From: an uncultured Campylobacter sp.
Lineage (GTDB): Bacteria > Campylobacterota > Campylobacteria > Campylobacterales > Campylobacteraceae
Assembly (NCBI RefSeq): GCF_937997595.1
Contig: NZ_CALKTS010000256.1
Coordinates: 1 to 12,979 of the forward strand
Length of the DNA stretch: 12,979 nucleotides
Direction: 5' to 3'
Shown here one piece after another: positions 1 through 6,145 of the stretch (its first letter is position 1; each line of letters begins with the position of its first letter). The notes under the pieces were generated by a model. The model was not told where the DNA came from and did no database searches. It saw only the letters and a list, made by a program, of their open reading frames with translations. A program made the translations under genes and the position numbers.

Positions 1-146
1 CGCTGTGGCTACTCATAGTGATAGTGCCCTTTGCCATATACAACCATCTCGTGGTTCTCGGCGAGGAGCGTTACTGCGAGCGAGCCTACGGACGGGAGTA
101 TTTGAAGTATAAACGCAAGACGCCGCGATATTTTTTGTTCTTTTAA
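1..146 (+). CDS. C-terminal fragment of an isoprenylcysteine carboxyl methyltransferase / phospholipid methyltransferase-like membrane protein
   Basis: The frame beginning at base 3 is open to a TAA at 144-146 and gives 47 residues; the start lies before the window. The fragment begins with a hydrophobic stretch (LWLLIVIVPFAIYNHLVVL), the end of a membrane helix. It continues with GEERYCERAYGREYLKYKRK and a closing TPRYFLFF. The EE-x-x-C/L-x-x-x-[YF]G-x-x-Y-x-x-Y-x-x-x-x-PR pattern is typical of the C-terminus of ICMT/PEMT family integral-membrane methyltransferases, where the Glu pair lies near the S-adenosylmethionine site. The bacterial substrate cannot be told from this fragment and is probably a lipid or small molecule. 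It is convergent with the lipoprotein gene downstream. The family call is fairly good; the function is open. Confidence 0.7.
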   Translation, partial: LWLLIVIVPFAIYNHLVVLGEERYCERAYGREYLKYKRKTPRYFLFF

Positions 147-269
147 GAGAACGGCGCGCGATTGAGCTTTAAAGCAGAAGCCTAAATTTAGACGGCATTT
201 TTAAAATTTTAACTAGATTTGCGGACTAATTTTAAAATTCGCTCGAAATTTTAAAGACTGCGAGATATA

Positions 270-296
270 GGCTTAAATTTAGACTAAATTTAAGCC
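270..296. repeat. Perfect 12-bp hairpin with 3-nt loop
   Basis: GGCTTAAATTTA (270-281), loop GAC, TAAATTTAAGCC (285-296). The arms are exact reverse complements. It lacks a run of T after the stem in either direction, so it is not a textbook intrinsic terminator. Its place between convergent genes makes a bidirectional termination or mRNA 3'-end role plausible. Confidence 0.75.
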
Positions 297-326
297 CGAA
301 ATTTCAAATTCGTTCGCTATCTAGGC

Positions 327-370
327 TAAATTTAAAATGGCGCAGTACTTAAAACGCCATTTTAAATTTA
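327..370. repeat. Perfect 16-bp hairpin with 12-nt loop, possible bidirectional terminator
   Basis: TAAATTTAAAATGGCG (327-342) and CGCCATTTTAAATTTA (355-370) are exact reverse complements around a 12-nt loop (343-354). The GC-rich end is at the loop and the AT-rich end at the base, so a transcript from either side would form a stem with an A/U-rich foot. It lies about 110 bp after the lipoprotein stop and 180 bp after the methyltransferase stop. Termination is an inference. Confidence 0.75.
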
Positions 371-481
371 CGCTTGCAGGCATTGCAGTGTCTATCAAGC
401 GCGCGACTCCATAAACAGCGAAATCAATTACGACGGCAGCTGCTAAGCGAAGTCCAATTCACGCCCATACCAGCAAGCCGC

Positions 482-1858
482 CTAATTTCCGCTCGCATAC
501 GCAGACAGAGTGCTCTGATCCTCAGGAGCGAACCGATCGTCCGAAATAAAGTCCTCCTCGCCCGAAAGCACGCTCATCGCGCTGATACGCGAGATCAGCA
601 GTCGATCCTCGGCGATGTCGGCGCGATCCGAACCGATAGTAAGCGACGTAATCGCCGTGCGCCCGATGACCGCGCGCCTGCCATCCATCGTGCGAAGCCC
701 CCAGATATCGTGCAGCACCGCAGGCTTGCCATCCACCTGCCCTACGTAGAGCATCACGTGGCCGGGCATATACAGCAGGGTTTTATACGCTACGCCGTTT
801 TTGCCGATGAGCTCGAGCTTTTCATCCGCGCTCATCCCCGCCAGCGAAAAACGCTCGCCGCGGCCCGATTGCGCCTTAGAATTTCGCGGCAGCCACAGCC
901 CGAAATTCGCCAAAAAGTCTTTCGTCATAAGCGAGCAATCGCGAAGAAATTTATACCCGCCCCAGCCGTATTTCTGCCCGAGCAGGCTAGCGGCTACGAT
1001 CTTTGAGTTTTGCTCATCAAGCGGCGCGGGCCAGAGCCTCGCATCCTCCGCGCCAACGAAATATCTCTTACTGCCAAACTGGGTTAAAATTTCGCCGCTA
1101 AATACGCTCCGTACGCCGAGCGTGCCGCCAAGATCGCGCTTGCCGCTAAAATCATACGGCAGGATCGTGCCGGTGCGCGCCCTAAAAAGCTCCGCGTTAT
1201 TTTCGTCATAAACGGCGGCGCCGTCGCGCAGGATCGTTATAAATTTAGAATTTGCGTAGATATCCGCCTGCTGAGGGCTGATGCGCTTTATCGCATCGCT
1301 TCTGATCCAGCCCCACACGCCGTCGTTGCGTACGAACGCCCACGCTCCGTCTCTGCTGTAATGCGACAGCAGCATCGGATAGCCCACGCCTACCGCGGAA
1401 TTTGCAGCGTAATCAAACGGCTCGCCCTCCCCCGGCTCGCTCGGATCGCCGAAAATCGGCAAGTCGCTTGGGATATTTCGCAGCAGCGCATTTTTTACCG
1501 TTATAGCGGGCGCAGAGATCAGCCCGAACGCCTCTTCGTTCGCGTTTATGCGGATGCTCTGATAGACCGCGTCGTTATATATCCTGCCCGCGGCGTCAAA
1601 GTGACGCCCCTTGGCGTAATTAAGCCCCCAAAACGTATCGATTCCCGCCTTAATCGGCGCATCGTCAAACCAAATTTTAAAATAGCGGCTCTTAAACGCG
1701 CTTCCGCTTATGTTTTGTACCGAAGCGGGAGCCGGCAGCCGCTCGCTGTTTTGAGCGTATTCAAGATCCAAAACCGCGGGATTTTCCGGGATAAACTTAT
1801 GGGTGGCGCAACCTGCAAGAACCAAAGCCGCGAATATGAGAGATACTAATCGTTTCAA
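482..1858 (-). CDS. NlpC/P60-family murein peptidase lipoprotein with SH3-type domains
   Basis: This 458-residue protein is probably a gamma-D-glutamyl-diamino-acid endopeptidase that cuts peptidoglycan stem peptides in the periplasm. Residues 1-17 form a lipoprotein signal ending in the lipobox LAGC (Cys17). Residues about 30-130 look like the N-terminal domain that goes with this family. Residues about 150-275 contain SH3-like strands (AWAFVRNDGVWGWIRSDAI near 172-190). The catalytic domain follows, with YGWGG at 297-301, nucleophile Cys308 in RDCS, His367 in PGHVMLYVG and His383 as third residue. The order N-domain, SH3b, SH3b, NlpC/P60 is known for bacterial murein-peptide hydrolases. The start is TTG (bases 1858-1856 on the minus strand), chosen because it gives a complete lipoprotein signal and has an AAGG site 6 nt upstream. 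It is divergent from the helicase. The final 30 residues are acidic and Ser-rich with no recognised role. Confidence 0.85.
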   Translation of the reverse strand: MKRLVSLIFAALVLAGCATHKFIPENPAVLDLEYAQNSERLPAPASVQNISGSAFKSRYFKIWFDDAPIKAGIDTFWGLNYAKGRHFDAAGRIYNDAVYQSIRINANEEAFGLISAPAITVKNALLRNIPSDLPIFGDPSEPGEGEPFDYAANSAVGVGYPMLLSHYSRDGAWAFVRNDGVWGWIRSDAIKRISPQQADIYANSKFITILRDGAAVYDENNAELFRARTGTILPYDFSGKRDLGGTLGVRSVFSGEILTQFGSKRYFVGAEDARLWPAPLDEQNSKIVAASLLGQKYGWGGYKFLRDCSLMTKDFLANFGLWLPRNSKAQSGRGERFSLAGMSADEKLELIGKNGVAYKTLLYMPGHVMLYVGQVDGKPAVLHDIWGLRTMDGRRAVIGRTAITSLTIGSDRADIAEDRLLISRISAMSVLSGEEDFISDDRFAPEDQSTLSAYASGN

Positions 1859-1876
1859 ACAATGCCTTTTAAAAAA

Positions 1877-1899
1877 TTTTGGCTATAATTTTGCCAAAA
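1877..1899. promoter_or_regulatory. Divergent promoter region with a dyad around a TATAAT box
   Basis: The 54-bp space between the two divergent TTG starts contains TTTTGGC (1877-1883) and GCCAAAA (1893-1899), exact reverse complements separated by 9 bp. The spacer holds TATAAT at 1884-1889, a good -10 box for the helicase gene, whose start is at 1913. No -35 match is seen, as is usual in Campylobacter. A protein bound to the dyad would cover this promoter. The minus-strand promoter for the lipoprotein gene must lie in or across the same stretch. Confidence 0.5.
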
Positions 1900-1912
1900 A
1901 ATAGGAAAAAAC

Positions 1913-3250
1913 TTGATAAATTTCATCATCCAGAAGCTAAAAGATCGCAATATTTTCATCACGGGCGGCGCAGGCGTGGGCAAAAGCTACGTAATAAAAG
2001 AGCTCATCGAAAACTACCGCACTCGCGGCAAGCTCGTCATCGTTCTGGGTAGCACCGGCATCAGCGCCGTAGAGATCGGCGGCGTGACCGTGCATAGCTT
2101 CTTTCGTTTCGGCATTTGCAAAAACCACGAGGAGCTAAAGAGCTTCGATCGCAAACAAAGCGGCAAGCTAAGCGAGCTGCGAAAAATTTTAGCCCTCGCA
2201 GATCTCATCGTGATCGATGAAATTTCGATGATCGGCGCCGAGCTTTTCGAGATGATCTATCTTAGAATTTCAAATTCTAAATTTAACGGACGGCTGCTCG
2301 TTACGGGCGATTTTTATCAGCTTCCGCCGGTGCGTAAAGAGGGCGAAAGCGCGCCGCGCGCGAGCCTATTTAGCGACTCCGATTACGCCTTCGGCTCGTA
2401 TGCGTGGAGGCAGTGCGAGTTTTTTTACGTCGAGATGATAGGCTCCAAGCGCACCGCAGATGCGGCGCTATACCGCCTGCTTTGCGAGCTGCGGCTCGGC
2501 ATCACGAGCGAGCAGACGGCGGAGCTGATGCGATCTTTGATCATCGATGCCGCGCGAGCAGAACCAGATGCCACGATAATCTCGGGCCGAAACGCCGAAG
2601 TAGATGCGATAAATAACGCCAGACTAGCCAAGCTTAATGCGCCGCAAAGCAGCTTCGAGGGCGTTTATGAAGCGCTGCAAAGCGGAGTGAGCGAGCAAAA
2701 AATTCAAAAATGGATCGCCTCGCTAAACGCGCCGCAAAGTCTGACGCTGAAAGAGGGCGCCAAGGTGCTGTTTACCGCAAACAAAAGCGGCGAGTTTTTT
2801 AACGGCGAGCAAGGCGTCGTCGAAAAGATCGAAAAAAGTTCCTGCGGCGAGATCGAAAGCGTGGTCGTAAAAAAGCCCTCTGGCATACTAAGCCGCGTGG
2901 GGCTGCAAACATACGAACTAAGCGAGATCGCCGCAAGCGGCGCGGATGCCGAGCAGATCGTGCTGGCGCGGTATTATCAGTTCCCGCTAAAGCTCGCATA
3001 CGCCATCACGATCCACAAATCCCAAGGCATGAGCATTCCGCAGCTCATCTGCGACATAGACAGGATCTTTGCCAAAGGGCAGCTCTACGTGGCGCTTTCG
3101 CGTGCGACGAGCCTTGCTGGGCTGGGCGTGATATATACGCGCGCAGAACCCTTGCTGCGGTATTTGCAGCGCAGCGCAAGCGCAGACGAGGCCGTGGTGA
3201 AATTTTATCAAGAGAACGAATTTTATAAAATTTCGGATCAAAAAATTTAA
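1913..3250 (+). CDS. Pif1-like superfamily 1B DNA helicase (AAA family ATPase)
   Basis: This 445-residue protein is predicted to be a cytoplasmic 5'-3' helicase of the Pif1/RecD-like group. Visible motifs, in order: Walker A GGAGVGKS (18-25); the strand STGISA (47-52) followed by HSFFRFG, a Pif1-type motif Ia region; Walker B IVIDEIS (99-105); motif III GDFYQLPPV (132-140); a motif IV-like SKRTAD near 178-183, where most relatives have RQ; the UvrD_C_2-type motif V TIHKSQGMS (366-374); and motif VI LYVALSRAT (391-399). The length suits the compact bacterial Pif1-like proteins that lack extra domains. The start is TTG with AGGA 6 nt upstream and a TATAAT at 1884-1889. The DUF3137 gene follows after 8 bp, so they are probably one transcript. 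The actual substrate (G-quadruplexes, stalled forks, R-loops) cannot be read from sequence. Confidence 0.9.
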   Translation: MINFIIQKLKDRNIFITGGAGVGKSYVIKELIENYRTRGKLVIVLGSTGISAVEIGGVTVHSFFRFGICKNHEELKSFDRKQSGKLSELRKILALADLIVIDEISMIGAELFEMIYLRISNSKFNGRLLVTGDFYQLPPVRKEGESAPRASLFSDSDYAFGSYAWRQCEFFYVEMIGSKRTADAALYRLLCELRLGITSEQTAELMRSLIIDAARAEPDATIISGRNAEVDAINNARLAKLNAPQSSFEGVYEALQSGVSEQKIQKWIASLNAPQSLTLKEGAKVLFTANKSGEFFNGEQGVVEKIEKSSCGEIESVVVKKPSGILSRVGLQTYELSEIAASGADAEQIVLARYYQFPLKLAYAITIHKSQGMSIPQLICDIDRIFAKGQLYVALSRATSLAGLGVIYTRAEPLLRYLQRSASADEAVVKFYQENEFYKISDQKI

Positions 3251-3258
3251 GGAAACGC

Positions 3259-4224
3259 ATGCAACTAGACAGGGCGATAGCGCTAAGTAGAGCCAAACAA
3301 AAAAAGTGCATTTGCAAGGTAGTGATGATCTATGCCAAGATAGCATTTTTGTATCTGTTTCCGTTTATAGTGATGTTTTCTATCGATGCGGTATTTAAAA
3401 CAGACGACGATACGGATTACAAGATGATCGAAGTCTATCTTATCTACGCGGTGCTTTTAATTTGTTACGTTGCTTATATTTATGACGACATTACAGGCAC
3501 TGCTTACGAGTATAAACTATTTTACAAAAAAGTTTTGGTACGCACGGCGATCTCGCAGGCGTATCCGCAGCTTACTTATTCGCCAGGCCGCGGCATAAGC
3601 GCGAAGGAATTCAGGCGAGCAGGGATCTTTGCAAACTCCGATTTTATCAGCGAAGATGAGATAAAAGGCGAATGGGATGGGATAAAATTTAGCCTCAGCG
3701 AGGCGATTAGAATCAAAAAGAACTACGATCTGGGCATAGACAATACTTATGTGAAGCTAGCTTCGCTTGCGATGAGCCTATATGATGCGTATATGGATTT
3801 TAGCGGTAGCGTGCTGATATGCGAATTCGGCAAGAGATTTTACGCCAAAACCATCTTGGCGAGCCGCGAGCTAAATACAAAAATTTTAGGCGAGAAAGAG
3901 CTAATGGACAACGTCATTTTTAATAGCGAATTTCGCGTGTTTGCTGATGACAAGGTCGAAGCTCGCTATCTATTGACGCCTACGTTGATGGAGCGACTAA
4001 ATGAGCTGAAGCGATACTATTATAAATTTAGCATCAGTGCGGCATTTATGGATAATAAATTTTACCTATTTCTAAACGGCGCGCCGAACCGCTTCGAAAT
4101 AGAGCTATTTAGCATACCTCCGACAACCGGAACGGCGTATGCTCATCAATACGAACTGGCTGAAATTTTAGAATTAGTAAGCGAGCTAGGCCGCATAACC
4201 GGCGAGCTAGAAAGCAAAATTTAA
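3259..4224 (+). CDS. DUF3137 domain membrane protein
   Basis: This 321-residue protein is of unknown function. Two hydrophobic segments at about 22-43 and 57-75 predict an N-terminal membrane hairpin followed by a soluble domain. The soluble part has marks of the DUF3137 family: an SGSVLICEFGKRFYAKT strand pair (182-198) and the block FNSEFRVFADDKVEARYLLTPTLMERL (221-247), matching the family pattern of a segment entering F-x-V-x-A-x-D followed by A-R-Y-x-L-T-P. The ATG has AAGGA at 3249-3253, partly inside the helicase stop region, which supports the start and translational linkage to the helicase 8 bp upstream. A run of seven A at 3299-3305 encodes the KQKK stretch. Coupling to a helicase is unexplained; DUF3137 genes occur in many contexts, and no catalytic residues are evident. 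Confidence 0.75.
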   Translation: MQLDRAIALSRAKQKKCICKVVMIYAKIAFLYLFPFIVMFSIDAVFKTDDDTDYKMIEVYLIYAVLLICYVAYIYDDITGTAYEYKLFYKKVLVRTAISQAYPQLTYSPGRGISAKEFRRAGIFANSDFISEDEIKGEWDGIKFSLSEAIRIKKNYDLGIDNTYVKLASLAMSLYDAYMDFSGSVLICEFGKRFYAKTILASRELNTKILGEKELMDNVIFNSEFRVFADDKVEARYLLTPTLMERLNELKRYYYKFSISAAFMDNKFYLFLNGAPNRFEIELFSIPPTTGTAYAHQYELAEILELVSELGRITGELESKI

Positions 4225-4226
4225 TC

Positions 4227-4254
4227 AGCCCGCATAGTTTAAATTTAACGGGCT
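4227..4254. terminator. Probable bidirectional terminator between convergent genes
   Basis: AGCCCG (4227-4232) pairs with CGGGCT (4249-4254) around a 16-nt AT-rich loop. It is followed by AAATTT on the plus strand and by GATTAAATTT on the minus strand. It begins 3 bp after the DUF3137 stop and ends 13 bp before the stop codon of the convergent aminotransferase gene, exactly where a shared terminator would be expected. The stem is short and the T-runs are only three bases. Confidence 0.55.
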
Positions 4255-4267
4255 AAATTTGACCGCT

Positions 4268-5149
4268 CTATTGCAGTCCCGCTTCGGCTCTTAGCCGCGC
4301 GGCATACATCTCGCGCAGGCGCGGTACGTATTTGCCGACCGCACCGCCGCCGATCGCTCTGCCGTCTGCTTTTACGATCGGCAGCACCATAAGCGTCGCC
4401 GCGCTGATAAAGGCTTCATCGGCCTCATAAACCTCGCTCATTCCAAACGCCCGCTGCTGCACGCTAAGCCCTGCCTGCTCGGCAAGGCCTAGGATCACCT
4501 TGCGCCGGATGCCAGGCAGTATGTCGTTTGAAAGCGGTCGCGTAATCAGAACGTCATCTTTGATGATAAACGCGCTGGAGCTCGAACACTCAGTAACCAG
4601 CCCGTCCTCGATCAAAAAGCACTCATAAGCGCCCGCCTTGTGAGCCTCGTGCTTTAAGATGCACTGAGCTAAAAGCGAGATCGATTTTATATCGCGCCTA
4701 TGCCAGCGGATCTCGGGCAGGCTTACGATCTCGATCCCCTCTTTTGCGAGCGGATTATCAAAAATTTGCGTATGATAGACGAAAGCAAAGACGCTAGGCT
4801 CTATGCCGCGGACGTAATCAAAATCGCGCATCGCCGCGCCTCTTGTGATCTGGGTGTAGAAAGCGCCCTCGCTCACGCCGCCCTGCGCGATGAGCTCATA
4901 TAAAATTTCCTCATATTTTTCGCGAGAATATGGAATTTTCAGCTCGATCTGTGCGGCGCTACGCTCAAAGCGCTCCCAAAAATCCGCTCTGTCGCAAATT
5001 TTAGAATTTACCACGGGCGCTACTTCATAGATGCCGTCTCCGAGCACGAAACCGCGATCAAAAGGGCTTATCGCCGCATCCCTCGCCGCGCAAAACTTGC
5101 CGTTAATATAAACTATCTCGTCGCCGCTCATTCCGCTGATTTCAAACAT
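4268..5149 (-). CDS. Fold-type IV PLP-dependent aminotransferase, D-amino-acid transaminase-like
   Basis: This 293-residue cytoplasmic enzyme is predicted to move amino groups between D-amino acids (typically D-Ala or D-Glu) and 2-oxo acids, feeding peptidoglycan precursors. Class IV hallmarks: FDRGFVLGDGIYEV (30-43); RWHRRDIKSISLL (148-160) with the PLP-binding Lys155; TECSSSSAFII (186-196), where Glu187 should contact the pyridine nitrogen; and ILPGIRR (210-216). DIKS followed by EAHKAGAYE closely follows Bacillus D-amino-acid transaminase rather than branched-chain transaminases. The RxH carboxylate motif of Bacillus DAAT aligns to Arg108-Asp-Phe110, so the His is replaced. Substrate preference is therefore uncertain; 4-amino-4-deoxychorismate lyase or another class IV activity remains possible. 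The start is supported by AAGGAG at 5155-5160; a second Met at residue 7 is less well placed. It is divergent from the two-TM protein. Confidence 0.8.
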   Translation of the reverse strand: MFEISGMSGDEIVYINGKFCAARDAAISPFDRGFVLGDGIYEVAPVVNSKICDRADFWERFERSAAQIELKIPYSREKYEEILYELIAQGGVSEGAFYTQITRGAAMRDFDYVRGIEPSVFAFVYHTQIFDNPLAKEGIEIVSLPEIRWHRRDIKSISLLAQCILKHEAHKAGAYECFLIEDGLVTECSSSSAFIIKDDVLITRPLSNDILPGIRRKVILGLAEQAGLSVQQRAFGMSEVYEADEAFISAATLMVLPIVKADGRAIGGGAVGKYVPRLREMYAARLRAEAGLQ

Positions 5150-5173
5150 AATCGCTCCTTGAAATTTCGCACC

Positions 5174-5179
5174 ATTTTA
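5174..5179 (-). promoter_or_regulatory. Candidate -10 box for the aminotransferase gene
   Basis: On the minus strand TAAAAT (5179-5174) lies 24 bp before the start codon and TATAAG lies just upstream (5186-5181). Either could be the -10 of this gene. No -35 is evident. Confidence 0.35.
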
Positions 5180-5202
5180 TCTTATAACAATTTAATTTAA
5201 GA

Positions 5203-5208
5203 TATAAT
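5203..5208 (+). promoter_or_regulatory. -10 box for the two-TM protein gene
   Basis: TATAAT at 5203-5208 lies 24 bp before the ATG at 5233, after an AT-rich stretch (TTTAATTTAA). It matches the Campylobacter sigma-70 pattern, in which the -10 is strong and the -35 is replaced by AT-rich sequence. Confidence 0.5.
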
Positions 5209-5232
5209 GCCGCAAAAATCGAAGGAAACCCT

Positions 5233-5736
5233 ATGGATAAATCAAATTTTAAAGATAGGCTTTTAGAAATTATGTTTCATGTATCGCATAAACCCGTGCT
5301 CTTCCGCGATCTACTCGAAGCTAATGCCGAGTTTAACGACGGTATGCTCGTCGATCCTTCGAAGCTAAATTTTAAATTTAACTACGGCAAATCCTACGTG
5401 ATCTTCGCCTGCTTCGCATTCGTCTGCGTTATGTTTCTGATAACTCTTACGCACGCGATGTTTGAAAAGATCGACTTTCACTTCTCCATTTTATTTACGA
5501 TCATAGCGACGTCGGCGGTTTTTATCGGCTTTGATTGCTTCAAAGCATGGGCTAGAAAAAAGCTGACCCACGAGCTCATCAAACGCGCTTGGGCGAACCA
5601 CTTTCTCTATTTTCCTTACGAAAAATACAGCCACATAGTCGAAAATATCTACAACGAAGCGCTCAAAAATGACGTGCCTAGACGCGAGCTAGAACAATAC
5701 GTGCTAAGCAAAATCGTAGAAGTCGGCGAAAAATAG
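5233..5736 (+). CDS. Hypothetical two-helix membrane protein
   Basis: This 167-residue protein was not recognised as any named family. Residues 1-53 are hydrophilic. Two membrane helices follow at about 54-73 (YVIFACFAFVCVMFLITLTH) and 83-103, with a short loop, then a charged Lys/Arg-rich segment AWARKKLTHELIKRAW (105-120) and an amphipathic C-terminal region to 167. By the positive-inside rule both termini should face the cytoplasm. The ATG at 5233 has AAGGA at 5222-5226 and the promoter TATAAT at 5203-5208. It appears to be a single-gene transcript, with the aminotransferase divergent upstream and 409 bp of noncoding DNA downstream. No catalytic motif is visible. Confidence 0.75.
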   Translation: MDKSNFKDRLLEIMFHVSHKPVLFRDLLEANAEFNDGMLVDPSKLNFKFNYGKSYVIFACFAFVCVMFLITLTHAMFEKIDFHFSILFTIIATSAVFIGFDCFKAWARKKLTHELIKRAWANHFLYFPYEKYSHIVENIYNEALKNDVPRRELEQYVLSKIVEVGEK

Positions 5737-5924
5737 TTTTAAAATACCGCAAAATTTTATAACGCAAAAAAGCATTACGATCCAAGCAAATTTTAAAATT
5801 TTATTGCGAAATATGTGGCACGTGGGCAAGACGTAAAATTCCAGCTCGAAAAGCAAGCGGTATGATGGATAAATTCCAAATCAAATTATATGCCGGTGCT
5901 GCAAAAACTGCGCCGTAAATTACG

Positions 5925-6006
5925 ATAGATAAATTTTAATTAAAGTCTATGCTCTCCTGCGCGACATTTCGCTACCGCTAAATTTCACTTCATAAAATTT
6001 ATCTAT
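5925..6006. repeat. 14-bp inverted repeat upstream of the binding-protein genes
   Basis: ATAGATAAATTTTA (5925-5938) and TAAAATTTATCTAT (5993-6006) are exact reverse complements, separated by 54 bp. The core TAAAATTTATC recurs three more times downstream of the array (8776, 8855, 8944). A pair of regulator sites is possible; chance in AT-rich DNA is not excluded. Confidence 0.6.
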
Positions 6007-6092
6007 TGTTTCTTAAATTTTAATCTTGCACACTTACTACCGATTTAGCAATCCGTATTATGTAATTGAAGTTATGTTTAACTATTTTAGGG

Positions 6093-6120
6093 TAAAATCA
6101 CGCAATATCTAAGGGATAAT
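6093..6120 (+). promoter_or_regulatory. Candidate promoter(s) of the first binding-protein gene
   Basis: TAAAAT at 6093-6098 and GATAAT at 6115-6120 are both acceptable -10 boxes, 47 and 25 bp before the ATG at 6146. Neither has a clear -35. The upstream one is preceded by T-rich sequence (ATGTTTAACTATTTTA), the common Campylobacter arrangement. Confidence 0.4.
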
Positions 6121-6145
6121 ATTAAATTTAAGAAAAGGATAGTTT

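Larger units (their letters stand above)
147..481. other. Convergent intergenic region, AT-rich, with hairpins
   Basis: This 335-bp gap lies between two convergent genes. It is dominated by AAATTT, AAATTTTA and TTTAAAATT motifs. It includes the palindrome CTAAATTTAG at 182-191 and two perfect inverted repeats listed separately. Reading frames that overlap its right end (from about 374) are antisense shadows of the lipoprotein gene and show no ribosome site. No RNA gene was recognised. Its likely role is transcription termination for both flanking genes. Confidence 0.6.
5737..6145. other. Noncoding region upstream of the binding-protein array
   Basis: This is 409 bp of AT-rich DNA with many AAATTTTA motifs. 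No convincing ORF with a ribosome site and no tRNA-like fold was seen. It holds a 14-bp inverted repeat (listed separately), candidate promoters close to the first binding-protein gene, and AAAAGGA at 6133-6139 as the ribosome site for the ATG at 6146. The first ~180 bp have no assigned feature; a small RNA there cannot be excluded. Confidence 0.5.

Noticed and set aside
374..1849. Plus-strand open frames at 374-1006, 801-1211 and 1361-1849
   Set aside because: They lie opposite the NlpC/P60 lipoprotein gene, lack ribosome sites, and their Arg/Pro/Ser-rich translations resemble no family; they are antisense shadows of a GC-richer gene.
1937..3346. Frames on either strand overlapping the helicase gene
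   Set aside because: The helicase frame carries all expected motifs; the others are short, compositionally odd and without start signals.
5737..6145. tRNA or other structured RNA gene in the noncoding gap
   Set aside because: No cloverleaf, TTCGA-type T-loop or CCA end was found on either strand; only AT-rich inverted repeats are visible.
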